From Streptococcus sobrinus DSM 20742 = ATCC 33478 (lineage in GTDB: Bacteria > Bacillota > Bacilli > Lactobacillales > Streptococcaceae): a DNA stretch of 58,854 nt. Each line of letters starts with the position of its first letter. Position 1 is the first letter of the stretch. Under the pieces are notes generated by a model, which worked only from the letters and a program-made list of their open reading frames with translations, made no database searches and had not been told where the DNA came from. Of this stretch, positions 1 through 11,854 are shown piece by piece. The position numbers and the translations under genes are program-made. The stretch is taken from the NCBI RefSeq assembly GCF_000686605.1, contig NZ_JMLC01000013.1, positions 1 to 58,854 on the forward strand, read 5' to 3'.

Positions 1-700
1 ACCGTTCCAAGTACCAAAACCCTTTACAACTATAGTCATCAAGGCTTGCTAAAAAAAAAAAAACAAAAAACACCAATAATATATTGTTTACAACTATAGT
101 CATCAAGGCTTGCTAGCTATTAAGGCCATTGATTTACCTAAAGCTGTACGGCTTCGTAAAAAGACTAAGAAGCGCTCTTCAACGCAGAAACACCTTGGTG
201 TCTCCATTGAAGAGAGGCCAGAAACCATCAATGACCGCTCTGTATTTGGACATTGGGAAATTGACTCCGTATTAGGGACTCAGAAAGCTGGAGAACCTTC
301 CATCTTGACTTTGGTTGAGCGGAAAACCCGCTACGCTATTACAGCTTACCTGGCTGGTAAAAAAGCTGAGGACGTTAACGAGGCGGTAGCTGAGCTTATT
401 CAGCAGTATCCCATCAAATCCATTACAGCTGATAATGGTTCTGAGTTCGCTTCCTTGAATGAATTAGAAGGTGTTCAGGTTTACTATGCCCATGCTTACT
501 CCTCATACGAACGTGGGACAAATGAGAACTTCAACGGCTTACTTAGAGAGTTCGTTCCTAAAGGTAAGTCGCTCAAGACTCTCACAGCTGAGGATTTAGC
601 TAAGGCGACCTTAGCTATCAACCAAAGACCAAGAAGACTACTCAACTATCAAACAGCCTAGTCCCTCTTCAACTTGGTATCAGATAACAACTGTTGCACT
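1..700 (+). pseudogene. IS30-family transposase, 5'-truncated by window and decayed
   Basis: The DDE integrase part of an IS30-family transposase is readable: GHWEIDSVLG (first Asp), SITADNGSEF (second Asp) and ENFNGLLREF (Glu). The reading frame is broken twice. A 29-bp segment at 23-51 recurs exactly at 87-115, separated by an A-rich stretch, a net gain of 64 bp that shifts the frame: bases 1-51 read TVPSTKTLYNYSHQGLL in frame 1, and the continuation AIKAIDLPK is in frame 2. A TAG at 659-661 then stops the protein, although the same frame continues SLFNLVSDNNCCT to the expected end near 699. The open stretch is 110-661. The HTH-bearing N-terminus lies outside the window. It is probably inactive unless supplied in trans. 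Confidence 0.85.
23..115. repeat. 29-bp direct repeat around an A-rich insertion
   Basis: Two identical 29-bp copies (23-51 and 87-115) flank about 35 bp of A-rich, low-complexity sequence. The second copy rejoins the transposase coding sequence in the wrong frame. This looks like a local duplication with filler sequence. An assembly artefact cannot be excluded. Confidence 0.85.
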
Positions 701-716
701 TAACTTGACAATTCGG

Positions 717-901
717 GGGATAATATTCTGATGATTGATCTAAATCGCGATAATTGTGAACCCTTGTTTCACAGAACGCCTCTTTTCACCTAAGGGAACC
801 ACATCCATAAAAGACAGAGAACGCTTATCCATTAAATAAGCCCCCTCTGCCTGATTAGCTGCGATAGCACCTCCCCACAAAAAATCTTTTGGAAATCTCA
901 T
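717..901 (-). pseudogene. bglA: 6-phospho-beta-glucosidase (GH1), truncated N-terminal remnant
   Basis: On the minus strand an ATG at 901-899 opens MRFPKDFLWGGAIAANQ, the standard beginning of GH1 6-phospho-beta-glucosidases, followed by AEGAYLMDK and MDVVPLGEKR. A GAGGAAA ribosome-binding site lies just upstream and overlaps the stop of the PTS gene, so the two form an operon. After about 53 codons the frame is lost: a run of three G reads as a frameshift, and restoring one G gives GVHNYRDLDQSSEYYP, which matches the family. Homology then ends near 717 where IS30-type sequence begins. The catalytic half of the enzyme is missing, so phosphorylated beta-glucosides imported by the neighbouring PTS cannot be cleaved by this copy. 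Confidence 0.85.
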
Positions 902-911
902 ATCTTTTTCC

Positions 912-2738
912 TCATACTAATGAAATTTCTACTGAATCAGGTAAAATTTTTGGAGTGACATTGGTAAATTCTGCCCCATTTGTAACGATAAATGGAATAA
1001 CCGTATCATAGCCCAATTCTTTGATTTTATCTAAATCAAACTCAACCAATAATTGTCCTTTTGAAACAGTGTCGCCTTCTTTAACGTGAACTTTAAAGTA
1101 TTGACCTTTTAAATTTACAGTATCCAATCCAATATGAATCAAAACTTCAACACCATTATTACTACGTAATCCAATGGCATGCTTTGTTTCAAATACCATT
1201 GAGACCTTACCAGTAAATGGTGCTACAACTTTTCCTTCAGTTGGAATAATAGCAAAACCATTTCCCATAACACCCGTTGAGAAAACTGGATCATCAACTT
1301 GATTTAATTCAACTATTTTACCTGGTGCAAACGGAATAACATCTAATTTTGTGGCAGAAATTTCTTCAGATGGATTATCCTCTTTATCTTTCTTTGAACC
1401 AATTCCCAATACCAATGTAGCACCAAAGGCAAGTGCAATACTAATCGAAATACCAATAATAATATGAATATAGCTGTCTGCAATGTAGGTCGGTAATGCT
1501 AACAGTCCTGGAAGAATTACTGCTGTCGCTCCTCCTCCAAAGAAGTTGATGTAAGCCGCACCAATACCCCCAGCGACCATTGCACAGATCATTGGTTTTT
1601 TATATTTTAAGTTAAACCCAAACATTGCTGGTTCTGTTACACCAAATAAAGCTGTTACACCGGCCGTAAAGGATTCTGTTTTTTCGGATTTTTTCTTTAG
1701 TAAGAAGAAAGTTGCTAATGTTGCCCCTGCTTGAGCTAAATTACCTGTTAGATTTGCTGGAAAAATTACTGAGTATCCATATTCAGCAATCAACTGGGCA
1801 TTGATAGGTGTAATTGCATAGTGCATACCAAAGATAATTAATAATGAGCGGAATGTACCAAATAAGAATGAGCCTACAACACCATTTTTGGTATATAAGA
1901 AGGTAACAACCTTTGCAACCCCTTGACCAACATAAGTTCCGAAAGGTCCAATTACAATAAGTTCCAGCGGTACCATTATAAATAAAACTAACATAGGAAC
2001 AAAGAGCACTTTAAATGTATCAGGAACAATTTTATTTACCCATTTATAAACATATGACATAATCCACACACTTAGAATAATAGGTAAAATGGTTGATTTA
2101 TAGTTTACAAAGAGTACAGGAAGACCTAAAAATGAAAGACTGGTTACACCAGATTTTGCAGCTGCAAGTGCACCATTCTGAATCGTGGGATACATCAGGG
2201 CACCAGCTAAGGCAATAGCTAAGAATTCATGAGTTCTAAATTTTTTCGCAGCACTGACCGCTAGGAAGAAGGGAAAGAAATAAAAAAGTAAATCGCCTAT
2301 CAGGCTAATGACTTGGTAGGTTCCACTTGCCGCATCAAGCAATTTTACCGCAACTAAAATTGCTGTAACCGACTTGACCATACCACATCCAATGAGAACT
2401 GGGATAACTGGACCAAAACACCCAGATATCGCTTCAACAATACGGGAAACAATATTCTTTTTAATTTCTGAACTCTGAATATTATCCTCTGCCAAATCTA
2501 CAAACTTTTTTGCCTCATCAAAGACTTGAGCAACCTTGGCACCGATAATAACTTGTAACTGTCCACCCTTATTCTGTGCTTTTATAACACCTTCAACTTG
2601 ATCTAAGGCATCTAAATCAACTTTACCGTCATCAACAACATTAAAACGCAGTCTGGTTGCACAATGTGTCATAAAGGTAATATTTTCCTTGCCAATAATC
2701 TGAATGATTTGTTTGGCCGTTTCATAATTGCTGCTCAT
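912..2738 (-). CDS. bglP: Beta-glucoside-type PTS transporter, subunits IIBCA fused
   Basis: A single-chain PTS permease that imports and phosphorylates a (probably beta-) glucoside. Domains in order: EIIB (residues 1-85, phosphocysteine in THCATRLRF near residue 26); EIIC with about ten hydrophobic segments (about 100-450); EIIA-Glc type (about 475-608, active His in VLIHIGLDTV near 535). The start is set at ATG 2738-2736 because a GGAGGT site (2746-2751) sits seven bases upstream; the longer reading from 2753 would overlap that site. Length (608 aa) is normal for IIBCA proteins. The truncated GH1 gene follows immediately, which supports beta-glucosides as substrate; trehalose or sucrose specificity is less likely. 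A catabolite-response element lies upstream. Confidence 0.9.
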   Translation of the reverse strand: MSSNYETAKQIIQIIGKENITFMTHCATRLRFNVVDDGKVDLDALDQVEGVIKAQNKGGQLQVIIGAKVAQVFDEAKKFVDLAEDNIQSSEIKKNIVSRIVEAISGCFGPVIPVLIGCGMVKSVTAILVAVKLLDAASGTYQVISLIGDLLFYFFPFFLAVSAAKKFRTHEFLAIALAGALMYPTIQNGALAAAKSGVTSLSFLGLPVLFVNYKSTILPIILSVWIMSYVYKWVNKIVPDTFKVLFVPMLVLFIMVPLELIVIGPFGTYVGQGVAKVVTFLYTKNGVVGSFLFGTFRSLLIIFGMHYAITPINAQLIAEYGYSVIFPANLTGNLAQAGATLATFFLLKKKSEKTESFTAGVTALFGVTEPAMFGFNLKYKKPMICAMVAGGIGAAYINFFGGGATAVILPGLLALPTYIADSYIHIIIGISISIALAFGATLVLGIGSKKDKEDNPSEEISATKLDVIPFAPGKIVELNQVDDPVFSTGVMGNGFAIIPTEGKVVAPFTGKVSMVFETKHAIGLRSNNGVEVLIHIGLDTVNLKGQYFKVHVKEGDTVSKGQLLVEFDLDKIKELGYDTVIPFIVTNGAEFTNVTPKILPDSVEISLV

Positions 2739-2755
2739 CAAGAGTACCTCCACTA

Positions 2756-2784
2756 AAGATTTTACCTAGGTTTAAGGTAATCTT
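2756..2784 (-). promoter_or_regulatory. 5'-leader hairpin upstream of the PTS gene
   Basis: On the minus strand AAGATTACCT pairs with AGGTAAAATCTT (two-base bulge), just before the ribosome-binding site. There is no U-tract, so it is not a simple terminator. It could be a site for an antiterminator-type RNA-binding regulator or a DNA operator. The role is inferred only from its position. Confidence 0.4.
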
Positions 2785-2793
2785 AGCAAACAA

Positions 2794-2808
2794 ATAGAAC
2801 GCTTACAA
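2794..2808 (-). promoter_or_regulatory. cre site (CcpA) upstream of the PTS gene
   Basis: The minus strand reads TTGTAAGCGTTCTAT, close to the cre consensus TGTAARCGNTWWCW. It suggests carbon catabolite repression of the beta-glucoside operon. Confidence 0.65.
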
Positions 2809-2849
2809 TATATTTCCAAATTATGAAAATAATATTCAATAAGTGAATA

Positions 2850-2886
2850 TAAAAAAGAAGCTAGGCGAAAAAGTTCGTCTAACTTC
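2850..2886 (-). terminator. Intrinsic terminator downstream of rlmD
   Basis: On the minus strand GAAGTTAGACGAAC pairs with the arm ending TTCGCCTAGCTTC (13 pairs, one mismatch and one G-U), followed by TTTTTTAT. It ends transcription coming from rlmD and its remnant copy. Confidence 0.8.
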
Positions 2887-2961
2887 AGTAAATAATTGAT
2901 TTCGAATCTGCTTTTCATCTTTTCTCCTTAATGAGCCGGCAGGTCGGAAATCGCCAGACAC

Positions 2962-3063
2962 TTATTCTGCATTACGCTTCAATAGGGCAATGCATTCGAC
3001 GTGGTGCGTTTGCGGAAGTCCAAAGGTTTGGTGAACCTTTTGAGCAGCTTGCCCAAAAATGTG
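2962..3063 (-). pseudogene. Remnant 3' end of an rlmD-like gene (partial duplication)
   Basis: About 33 codons in frame end in LPQTHHVECIALLKRNAE and a TAA at 2964-2962, mirroring the C-terminus of the adjacent RlmD ([18 protein letters not shown]). The DNA of the last ~50 bp is about 85% identical between the two copies. There is no start codon or upstream methyltransferase core. It is either a decayed tandem paralogue (streptococci often have two RumA-like genes) or a local end duplication. Confidence 0.75.
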
Positions 3064-3079
3064 AATGCAAGCCGAACTC

Positions 3080-4513
<1,434 letters not shown>

Positions 4514-4570
4514 CTAGCATTCGAACTAGAACAATATCATCGTTTTTTAGATAATAATGCAGGATACTCT

Positions 4571-4707
4571 GATACTTTCGCCAAAGTGGAATTATTGGCA
4601 ACAAGCTAGTTGTTGCTAATAACGGAAAATTTGAGACTGAGGCTCAAATTTTAGTAATGAAACTCCATCAGGAGTTTGCTTGCGTCCACACTTTTTAAGA
4701 AAGTATC
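4571..4707. other. Structured intergenic element: closing stem with three internal hairpins
   Basis: GATACTTTC (4571-4579) pairs with GAAAGTATC (4699-4707), and AAAGTG (4583-4588) with CACTTT (4689-4694), forming a 15-pair outer stem. Inside are three successive hairpins: 4592-4622 (TTATT.GCAACAA / TTGTTGC.AATAA, five-base loop), 4626-4652 (AAAATTTGAG / CTCAAATTTT, perfect) and 4660-4677 (AAACTCC / GGAGTTT, perfect). Together they make a cloverleaf-like four-way junction of 137 bp. It lies between rlmD and the LCP-gene terminator. It could be a non-coding RNA, an rlmD leader structure or a MITE; sequence alone does not decide. Confidence 0.6.
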
Positions 4708-4735
4708 AAAAATGAAAATTTTGCATTTAAATGAG

Positions 4736-4765
4736 TATAAAAAGGGGAGACTTTTGTCTCCTCAT
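4736..4765 (-). terminator. Intrinsic terminator after the LCP gene
   Basis: On the minus strand GGAGAC-AAAA-GTCTCC is followed by CCTTTTTAT. It ends the aroA-aroK-pheA-LCP transcript. Confidence 0.85.
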
Positions 4766-4833
4766 TATAACATATCACAATAATTGGCCCAGCCATCTTA
4801 GGAAATAGCTTGCCTCGTTTTTTCAGTTACCAA

Positions 4834-6285
4834 TCAGCGCATGCCCATTTTCTTGAGCTCTGAACGATAATGGTCAAAGTCAATGGATAGGCCTTGACCG
4901 CCGTACATATCGTAACCATCGACCCAATCACCATTTTCAGGCATGGTCTTTTGCTTGATTCCCTTAGAGGCATCCGACATGACAGAAGCCCCATTACTAA
5001 ATAGGAAGCTATAAGGCATGTTGGTTGAAGTCATGGCAAAAACCTTACCGATCGCCTCAGAACCTGTAAAGAGCTTGGTTGGGTTCTTAACTTGACTAAC
5101 AATAGCCTTCATAACCTGCTGCTGCCGCTTGGTCCGACCGAAGTCGCCTTCGTCATCGTGACGAAAACGAGAATAGTTAAGCAGAGTTCGACCGTCCATC
5201 TTTTGCTTGCCAACCTTGATTGTCTGTTGCGGTGTCACGCCGTCCTTGGCCCTAAGGTCATCGGGTACATCCACCTCGCCAACCTTTTGGCCATCAACCG
5301 TGGCAAATTTGGCATCAATTTCTACCCCATCTGGGAAGAGCGTATCAACAGCCTCAGCAAAGGTTTCAAAGTCCAGCATGACATAATACTTAATCTTGAG
5401 ACCAAAATTATCCTTGAGTGCCTGGCGCATATACTCAGCTCCTTGATTACCATCTTGTTCGCCCAGATTAAAGGCCGTATTGAGCTTCTGGTCCTGAGTG
5501 TAGCTATCGGCGCTAACCCCATAAATATTAATCAGGGTATCGCGCATAAAGCTGACCATCTTAACCCTATTGTCGCTGTTGCCAACATTGACCACCATAA
5601 TGGAGTCAGTTCTGGCATCGGTCGACCCCTGGGTGACCCGCTGGTCACTCCCCAGAATTAGGATATTAGTACCATCGTCTGCATCTTCACCATTGAATTT
5701 TTCCTTGATGGCTGGCTTGTACTTACTATTAGCTCCATTAACCGCTGAAAGGCCCTTATAGAATTTATATCCCATACCCGCAAAAACCAGCAAAACAAGG
5801 GCTAAGATGCTTAAGAGAGTTCTTTTTACCCAGCGACGCTTATTCCTAGGTTTCCTGGGGCGAGTGACCTGATTTTGGCCTTGGTCAACTTGGCTAGCTG
5901 CCTTAGCTTCTCTTTGGGCCCGCTTTCTAGCGCGACGGCTCTGATAGTTGGAACGACCATCATCATAGAGAGGAAGACCCGAAGCCGTGTACTGCACCTC
6001 GTCTTCCTCATAGTTGTCATAGTCACCATAATCATCATAGCCATAATCCGCATCCTTGTCTTGGTAATAATTCTGGTACCAAGAGTTGGTATCATCGTTA
6101 ACCTGATAATCACTGGTATTATCATAGGCAAGGGAACTCCTAGACCGCTGTGCTTGATTAAAAGCTTCAACCTTGTCTCGCAAATAATTGAATTCTTCCT
6201 GCTCCTTTGGTGACAGGTAGTTATAATTGCGCATCAAATAATTGTAGCGTAGCTCCTCATGGTGCGTCAAATTGTGATTTGCCAT
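4834..6285 (-). CDS. LytR-CpsA-Psr (LCP) family cell-wall polymer ligase
   Basis: LCP proteins transfer undecaprenyl-linked anionic polymers or capsule to peptidoglycan outside the membrane. The 483-residue protein has a long cytoplasmic N-terminus (1-150) with a Tyr/Asp-rich stretch at about 60-100 and a basic segment (RPRKPRNKRR), one membrane helix at about 153-172, and an LCP domain from about 203. The domain shows NILILGSDQR, the substrate Arg/Asp set ARTDSIM and VKMVSFMRDTLINIYG. The tyrosine-rich tail is longer than in many LCP proteins. It is the last gene of an aroA-aroK-pheA cluster, a position occupied by an LCP/Psr-type gene in many streptococci. Which polymer it attaches is unknown. 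Confidence 0.9.
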   Translation of the reverse strand: MANHNLTHHEELRYNYLMRNYNYLSPKEQEEFNYLRDKVEAFNQAQRSRSSLAYDNTSDYQVNDDTNSWYQNYYQDKDADYGYDDYGDYDNYEEDEVQYTASGLPLYDDGRSNYQSRRARKRAQREAKAASQVDQGQNQVTRPRKPRNKRRWVKRTLLSILALVLLVFAGMGYKFYKGLSAVNGANSKYKPAIKEKFNGEDADDGTNILILGSDQRVTQGSTDARTDSIMVVNVGNSDNRVKMVSFMRDTLINIYGVSADSYTQDQKLNTAFNLGEQDGNQGAEYMRQALKDNFGLKIKYYVMLDFETFAEAVDTLFPDGVEIDAKFATVDGQKVGEVDVPDDLRAKDGVTPQQTIKVGKQKMDGRTLLNYSRFRHDDEGDFGRTKRQQQVMKAIVSQVKNPTKLFTGSEAIGKVFAMTSTNMPYSFLFSNGASVMSDASKGIKQKTMPENGDWVDGYDMYGGQGLSIDFDHYRSELKKMGMR

Positions 6286-6316
6286 AGTTTACTTATTTTC
6301 CAATCGTTTATGTCGT

Positions 6317-7137
6317 CTATATTGAATAGACCTGGTATTGGCCCAAAATTTTATAGTCAATGCCCAAAGTCTTGAGCTCTTCCAAGGCAAAGGCAACCAA
6401 ATCCCTTGCCTGATTATCCAAATCAATGATGAAGAAATACTCACCCAGCATGGTCTTGAGGGGCCGACTTTCAATCTTGGTCATATCAATGCTTCGCCAA
6501 GCGAAAACGGACATGGCCTTGTAGAGGGCCCCTGGTAAATTATCTGGCAGGGTGAGAGCCAGGGAAATCTTGCTGGTCTGGACTGGTAGGGGCAATTCTG
6601 GCGTCCTTTTCCCTAGAACCCAAAAGCGGGTGTAGTTTTCATCAATTTCTTGAATATCCTGAGCAATGATGGTTAGGCCATATTCCCTAGCAGCCATGCT
6701 GGGTGCAATGGCGGCAAAAGGCTGGTCTGGGTGCTCTGCGACATAGCGAGCAGCATAAGCCGTACTAGCTGTCACCTCAACCTTAGCATCTGGATAATGC
6801 TGGTCTATATAGGCCTTGCCTTGAGCCAGAGCCTGGGGATGCGAAAAGATTTTTTCAATTTTCCTATCCACCTGACAGACCATAAGCTGTTGTTGAATAG
6901 GTTGAACCACTTCTGCCACCGCCTTAATATCGGCCTGATGAAAGAGATAGTCTAGAGTTTCATGAACCGAACCCTCAATAGAATTTTCCACCGGAATTAT
7001 AGCGAAATCAACCTGGGCATTTTCATAGGCCTTAATAACATCAGTAATATTGGCATAAGGTACTAGGTCTTGTCCAAGAAAAGCCTTGAGGGCAGCGTTA
7101 TGGGTAAAAGAGCCACTAGGACCCAGATAGGCAATTT

Positions 7138-7141
<4 letters not shown>
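6317..7141 (-). CDS. pheA: Prephenate dehydratase
   Basis: Converts prephenate to phenylpyruvate, the committed step of phenylalanine synthesis in the cytoplasm. The N-terminal catalytic domain starts IAYLGPSGSFTHNAA and holds the conserved ENYTRFWVLG (TRF motif) near residue 180. The C-terminal ACT domain has the phenylalanine-binding ESRP (KIESRPLK), so feedback inhibition by Phe is expected. The length (274 aa) fits a monofunctional enzyme without a chorismate mutase domain. Its start codon overlaps the end of aroK by four bases, so translation is coupled. Confidence 0.95.
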
Positions 7142-8950
<1,809 letters not shown>

Positions 8951-9049
8951 TTAGGGGAATTCCCGATTTTCCCTAGGTCTGAGGTCGGAAATTTCCGCAA
9001 AATATCAAGGTCAATAAATTCCAAAGGATCTGAGCAAAATTTTATATAA

Positions 9050-9081
9050 GAAAAGGACCTGGGCATAAGTCCCAAATCCCT
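9050..9081 (-). terminator. Intrinsic terminator after the deacetylase gene
   Basis: On the minus strand GGATTTGGG pairs with CCCAGGTCC (two G-U pairs) across a seven-base loop, followed by TTTTC. It separates the deacetylase transcript from aroA. Confidence 0.7.
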
Positions 9082-9091
9082 TCTTATTGCA

Positions 9092-10381
9092 TTAAACATA
9101 GCCATAGAGCTGGCTGACGGTCACAAATTTGTAACCCTGCGAACTCAGATAGTCCAGAACTGTCGGCAGGGCATCGACCGTGGTCCGATGGATATCGTGC
9201 ATGAGAATGACACTACCATCCTGGGTCTGAGCCTTGACTTGGTTGAGGATAGATTGGGTATTGCGGTACTTCCAATCGTAGGTATCAACATCCCAAAGGA
9301 CTTGATAGAGATCTGTTAAGCTCCGAACCGTAGGGTTGGTCGCACCATAGGGGGGCCTGAGCAAAATTGGTGCTTTACCAGTTGCCTGCTCAATAGCCTG
9401 ATTGGTCTGATTGATTTGACTTGCTGCTTGAGTGGTTGGCAGTTTGCTCAGTTGCGGATGATCCCAAGAATGATTGCCAATGTCATGGCCGTCATCTAGT
9501 TCATCCTTGAGAATTTTCTCATTGCCAGCAACTGATTTACCAACAACAAAGAAGGTGGCCTTGGCCTTGTATTTCTTGAGAATCTTCAGGACTTGGGGAG
9601 TTGTATCAGGATTTGGCCCATCATCAAAGGTAAGAGCAACCACATGACCTGACATTTTTTCTAAACGTCCATCTCCTCGCTTGTAGGCCTTGTAGGTCTC
9701 CAAGTCATCCCCTTTAAGATAATTGGGATCCAAGATATTATACAGACCGGTAAGAGGGAGATTAATGGTCTCCCCAGCCAGCTTGAAGGACAGTTGGCTA
9801 CTTTCTAGATTGAAAGCCAAATTAGCCAACTTAGTCTCTTTCAGACTAGTCAAAACCTTCTCTTGCTGATTTTGACTGAGGGTCTGGTCTTGACTAATCC
9901 GAGTCGCCAAATCAGCCTTTAAATCTGTCGTTCGTGATAGGAAATCTGGCAAATCCAGTCGCTGATGGTCGGTCGTCACATAGAATGTCGCCAAGACCTT
10001 ACGCTTGCCCTCCCTCAAGGAAGACAGACTCTTATAGTAGGTATGCTGATAGACCTTTGCTTCTTTAACACCATTGAAATTGGAGTCGCTATACTGCAGA
10101 CCGATAAAACGATAGTCCCCATCCTTGGAGTTTTTGGCCAGCTTGGCCAACTCTTCCTTGACACCATCGTGAACCTTTCCTTTCTCACTACTTGGATAGT
10201 AAATAAAGGTTGACCCCTTTTGGACAAGAGTCACCGCCCCCTGTTCCTTACTGTAGGCCAATTCCCGCTTGGTAACTCGAGCCAAATCTCTTTTAACAAT
10301 CTCATACTGAACAATTAAAATTCCCAGCAAGATGATGGCACATGCAACTGCCGCACAAAGGAGATAAAATTGTTTTCTCAC
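9092..10381 (-). CDS. pgdA: Membrane-anchored polysaccharide (peptidoglycan) deacetylase, PgdA-like
   Basis: A predicted carbohydrate esterase family 4 enzyme removing N-acetyl groups from cell-wall sugars, which usually raises lysozyme resistance. There is a membrane anchor at about residues 6-26, an extracellular domain to about 240, then the NodB domain. Metal and catalytic motifs are complete: TFDDGPNPD (motif 1), HSWDHPQL (motif 2), RPPYGA (motif 3), WDVDTYDWKYR (motif 4) and LMHDI (motif 5). The start is GTG (10381-10379) with AGGAA nine bases upstream. It is a single-gene transcript with its own promoter at 10410-10438. Chitooligosaccharide or other wall polymers remain possible substrates. 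Confidence 0.88.
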   Translation of the reverse strand: MRKQFYLLCAAVACAIILLGILIVQYEIVKRDLARVTKRELAYSKEQGAVTLVQKGSTFIYYPSSEKGKVHDGVKEELAKLAKNSKDGDYRFIGLQYSDSNFNGVKEAKVYQHTYYKSLSSLREGKRKVLATFYVTTDHQRLDLPDFLSRTTDLKADLATRISQDQTLSQNQQEKVLTSLKETKLANLAFNLESSQLSFKLAGETINLPLTGLYNILDPNYLKGDDLETYKAYKRGDGRLEKMSGHVVALTFDDGPNPDTTPQVLKILKKYKAKATFFVVGKSVAGNEKILKDELDDGHDIGNHSWDHPQLSKLPTTQAASQINQTNQAIEQATGKAPILLRPPYGATNPTVRSLTDLYQVLWDVDTYDWKYRNTQSILNQVKAQTQDGSVILMHDIHRTTVDALPTVLDYLSSQGYKFVTVSQLYGYV

Positions 10382-10409
10382 GCTCAGATTCCTTTCCTAA
10401 CTTAGCTCT

Positions 10410-10438
10410 ATTATAACTGATTTAGGACAAGGCCTCAA
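10410..10438 (-). promoter_or_regulatory. Promoter of the deacetylase gene
   Basis: On the minus strand TTGAGG (10438-10433) and TATAAT (10415-10410) are separated by 17 bases, a good sigma-A promoter. Confidence 0.7.
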
Positions 10439-10540
10439 TACTCTCAGAAAAATAATCATCTGAAACTAATGTCAAGATAAAATCGTCGTTACACTTTTGA
10501 TTTTATACCAGCATCAATGAGGCAGAAAAGACGGGTTTTA

Positions 10541-10572
10541 GCAAACAAAAAGAGTCAGGCTGAACCTGACTC
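10541..10572 (-). terminator. Terminator of the infC-rpmI-rplT operon
   Basis: A perfect eight-pair stem, GAGTCAGG / CCTGACTC, is followed on the minus strand by TTTTTGTTT. It lies about 110 bases after rplT. The intervening 10573-10683 holds no gene. Confidence 0.88.
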
Positions 10573-10683
10573 CCTATTTGAACATGGACTAAAAGACTAG
10601 TGATTTAGAGAGTCTCCCTTGAAAATCAGGATTTTCTGGGCAACTCCTAAAATCATACGTCTTTTTTACGTCCTTTGTATCAT

Positions 10684-11043
10684 TTACTTTCCAAGTTTTG
10701 CTTTTGCTGCATCTGCAAGAGCTGTGAAAGCTGCTGCATCGTTGACAGCTAGGTCAGCCAACATTTTACGGTTAACTTCGATTTCTGCCAATTTCAAACC
10801 GTGCATCAATTGTGAGTATGACAAACCATTCATACGAGCTGCCGCATTGATACGAGTAATCCACAATTTGCGGAAGTCACGCTTACGTTGACGACGGTCA
10901 CGGTAAGCATAGTAGTATGAGTTCATCACTTGTTCTTTTGCAGTACGGAACAAGATATGCTTAGCACCATAGTAACCTTTAGCTAATTTAAGTACACGTT
11001 TACGACGTTTGCGTGCAACAACGCCACCTTTAACACGAGCCAT
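10684..11043 (-). CDS. rplT: 50S ribosomal protein L20
   Basis: Binds 23S rRNA early in large-subunit assembly. The 119-residue sequence begins [20 protein letters not shown] and contains [18 protein letters not shown], both typical. It is the third gene of infC-rpmI-rplT. In Bacillus, L20 represses its own operon by binding the infC leader; the attenuator at 11877-11917 suggests the same here. Confidence 0.98.
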   Translation of the reverse strand: MARVKGGVVARKRRKRVLKLAKGYYGAKHILFRTAKEQVMNSYYYAYRDRRQRKRDFRKLWITRINAAARMNGLSYSQLMHGLKLAEIEVNRKMLADLAVNDAAAFTALADAAKAKLGK

Positions 11044-11092
11044 TTATATTTTCCTCCAAATATTCTTCTTGATTAATCTTGCAATCGTTATC

Positions 11093-11293
11093 TTATTTCA
11101 TTTGTGACAACATAGCTTTAATACGCTTGAAGTCTCCAGAATGCACCATTGCTGCCTTACGAAGATGACGACGTTGCTTTTTAGTCTTACCATGGAAACG
11201 GTGGGAAGTATAAGCGCGGAAGCGTTTCAATCCACCCTTACCTGTACGTTTAAAACGTTTTGCTGATGCACGGTGAGTTTTTTGTTTTGGCAT
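11093..11293 (-). CDS. rpmI: 50S ribosomal protein L35
   Basis: A small, basic ribosomal protein (66 aa), [18 protein letters not shown] onward, matching bacterial L35 over its full length. It sits 36 bases after infC and 49 bases before rplT, in the conserved order. A GGAGAAAA site precedes it. Confidence 0.98.
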   Translation of the reverse strand: MPKQKTHRASAKRFKRTGKGGLKRFRAYTSHRFHGKTKKQRRHLRKAAMVHSGDFKRIKAMLSQMK

Positions 11294-11329
11294 GTTTTTT
11301 TCTCCTTAAGTATTAATTGTGACAAATCC

Positions 11330-11854
11330 CTATTTTTTCTTGTCAGGGATTGGTGCCAATTGCATAAACATTTGGCGACCATCCATCTTAGCGCGTTGTT
11401 CGATGATAGCGATATCTTGGGTTGCTTCAGCGAAATCTGCCAAGACTTGGGCACCGATATCCTTGTGAGTAATCATCCGTCCACGGAAACGAATAGAAAC
11501 CTTGACCTTATTGCCCTTTTGCAGGAACTTACGACCATTGCGGAGCTTGGTCTCAAAGTCACCTTTATCAATAACGGGACTGAGACGGATTTCCTTAACA
11601 GTAACAGTGCTTTGCTTCTTGCGCTGTTCCTTTTGTTTCTTTTGATACTCAAACTTGAACTTTCCATAGTCCATAATCTTAGCAACTGGTGGAGTCGCTT
11701 GCGGTTGAATCAAGACTAGGTCAACATTGGCATCATCTGCGACTGCCTGTGCTTCAGACAAAGGTTTGATGCCAAGCTGTTCTCCGTCAAGTCCCACAAG
11801 GCGAACTTCCCGAACGCGAATTTCATCATTTATGAATAAATCTTTTTTTGCGAT
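11330..11854 (-). CDS. infC: Translation initiation factor IF-3
   Basis: IF-3 binds the 30S subunit, controls start-codon fidelity and prevents premature 50S joining. The sequence [18 protein letters not shown], then [15 protein letters not shown] and the C-terminal [16 protein letters not shown], is typical. The start is unusual. A longer reading begins with GTG at 11863, but that GTG is part of the AAGAGGTG ribosome-binding site. The codon at correct spacing (six bases) is AUC at 11854-11852, giving 174 residues. Rare AUU/AUC starts are known for infC elsewhere and let IF-3 repress its own translation. If the GTG were used the protein would have three more residues. Confidence 0.93.
   Translation of the reverse strand: MAKKDLFINDEIRVREVRLVGLDGEQLGIKPLSEAQAVADDANVDLVLIQPQATPPVAKIMDYGKFKFEYQKKQKEQRKKQSTVTVKEIRLSPVIDKGDFETKLRNGRKFLQKGNKVKVSIRFRGRMITHKDIGAQVLADFAEATQDIAIIEQRAKMDGRQMFMQLAPIPDKKK

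Noticed and set aside
5092..5661. 189-codon plus-strand frame opposite the LCP gene
   Set aside because: Antisense to a clear LCP domain, with no family resemblance or start signal.
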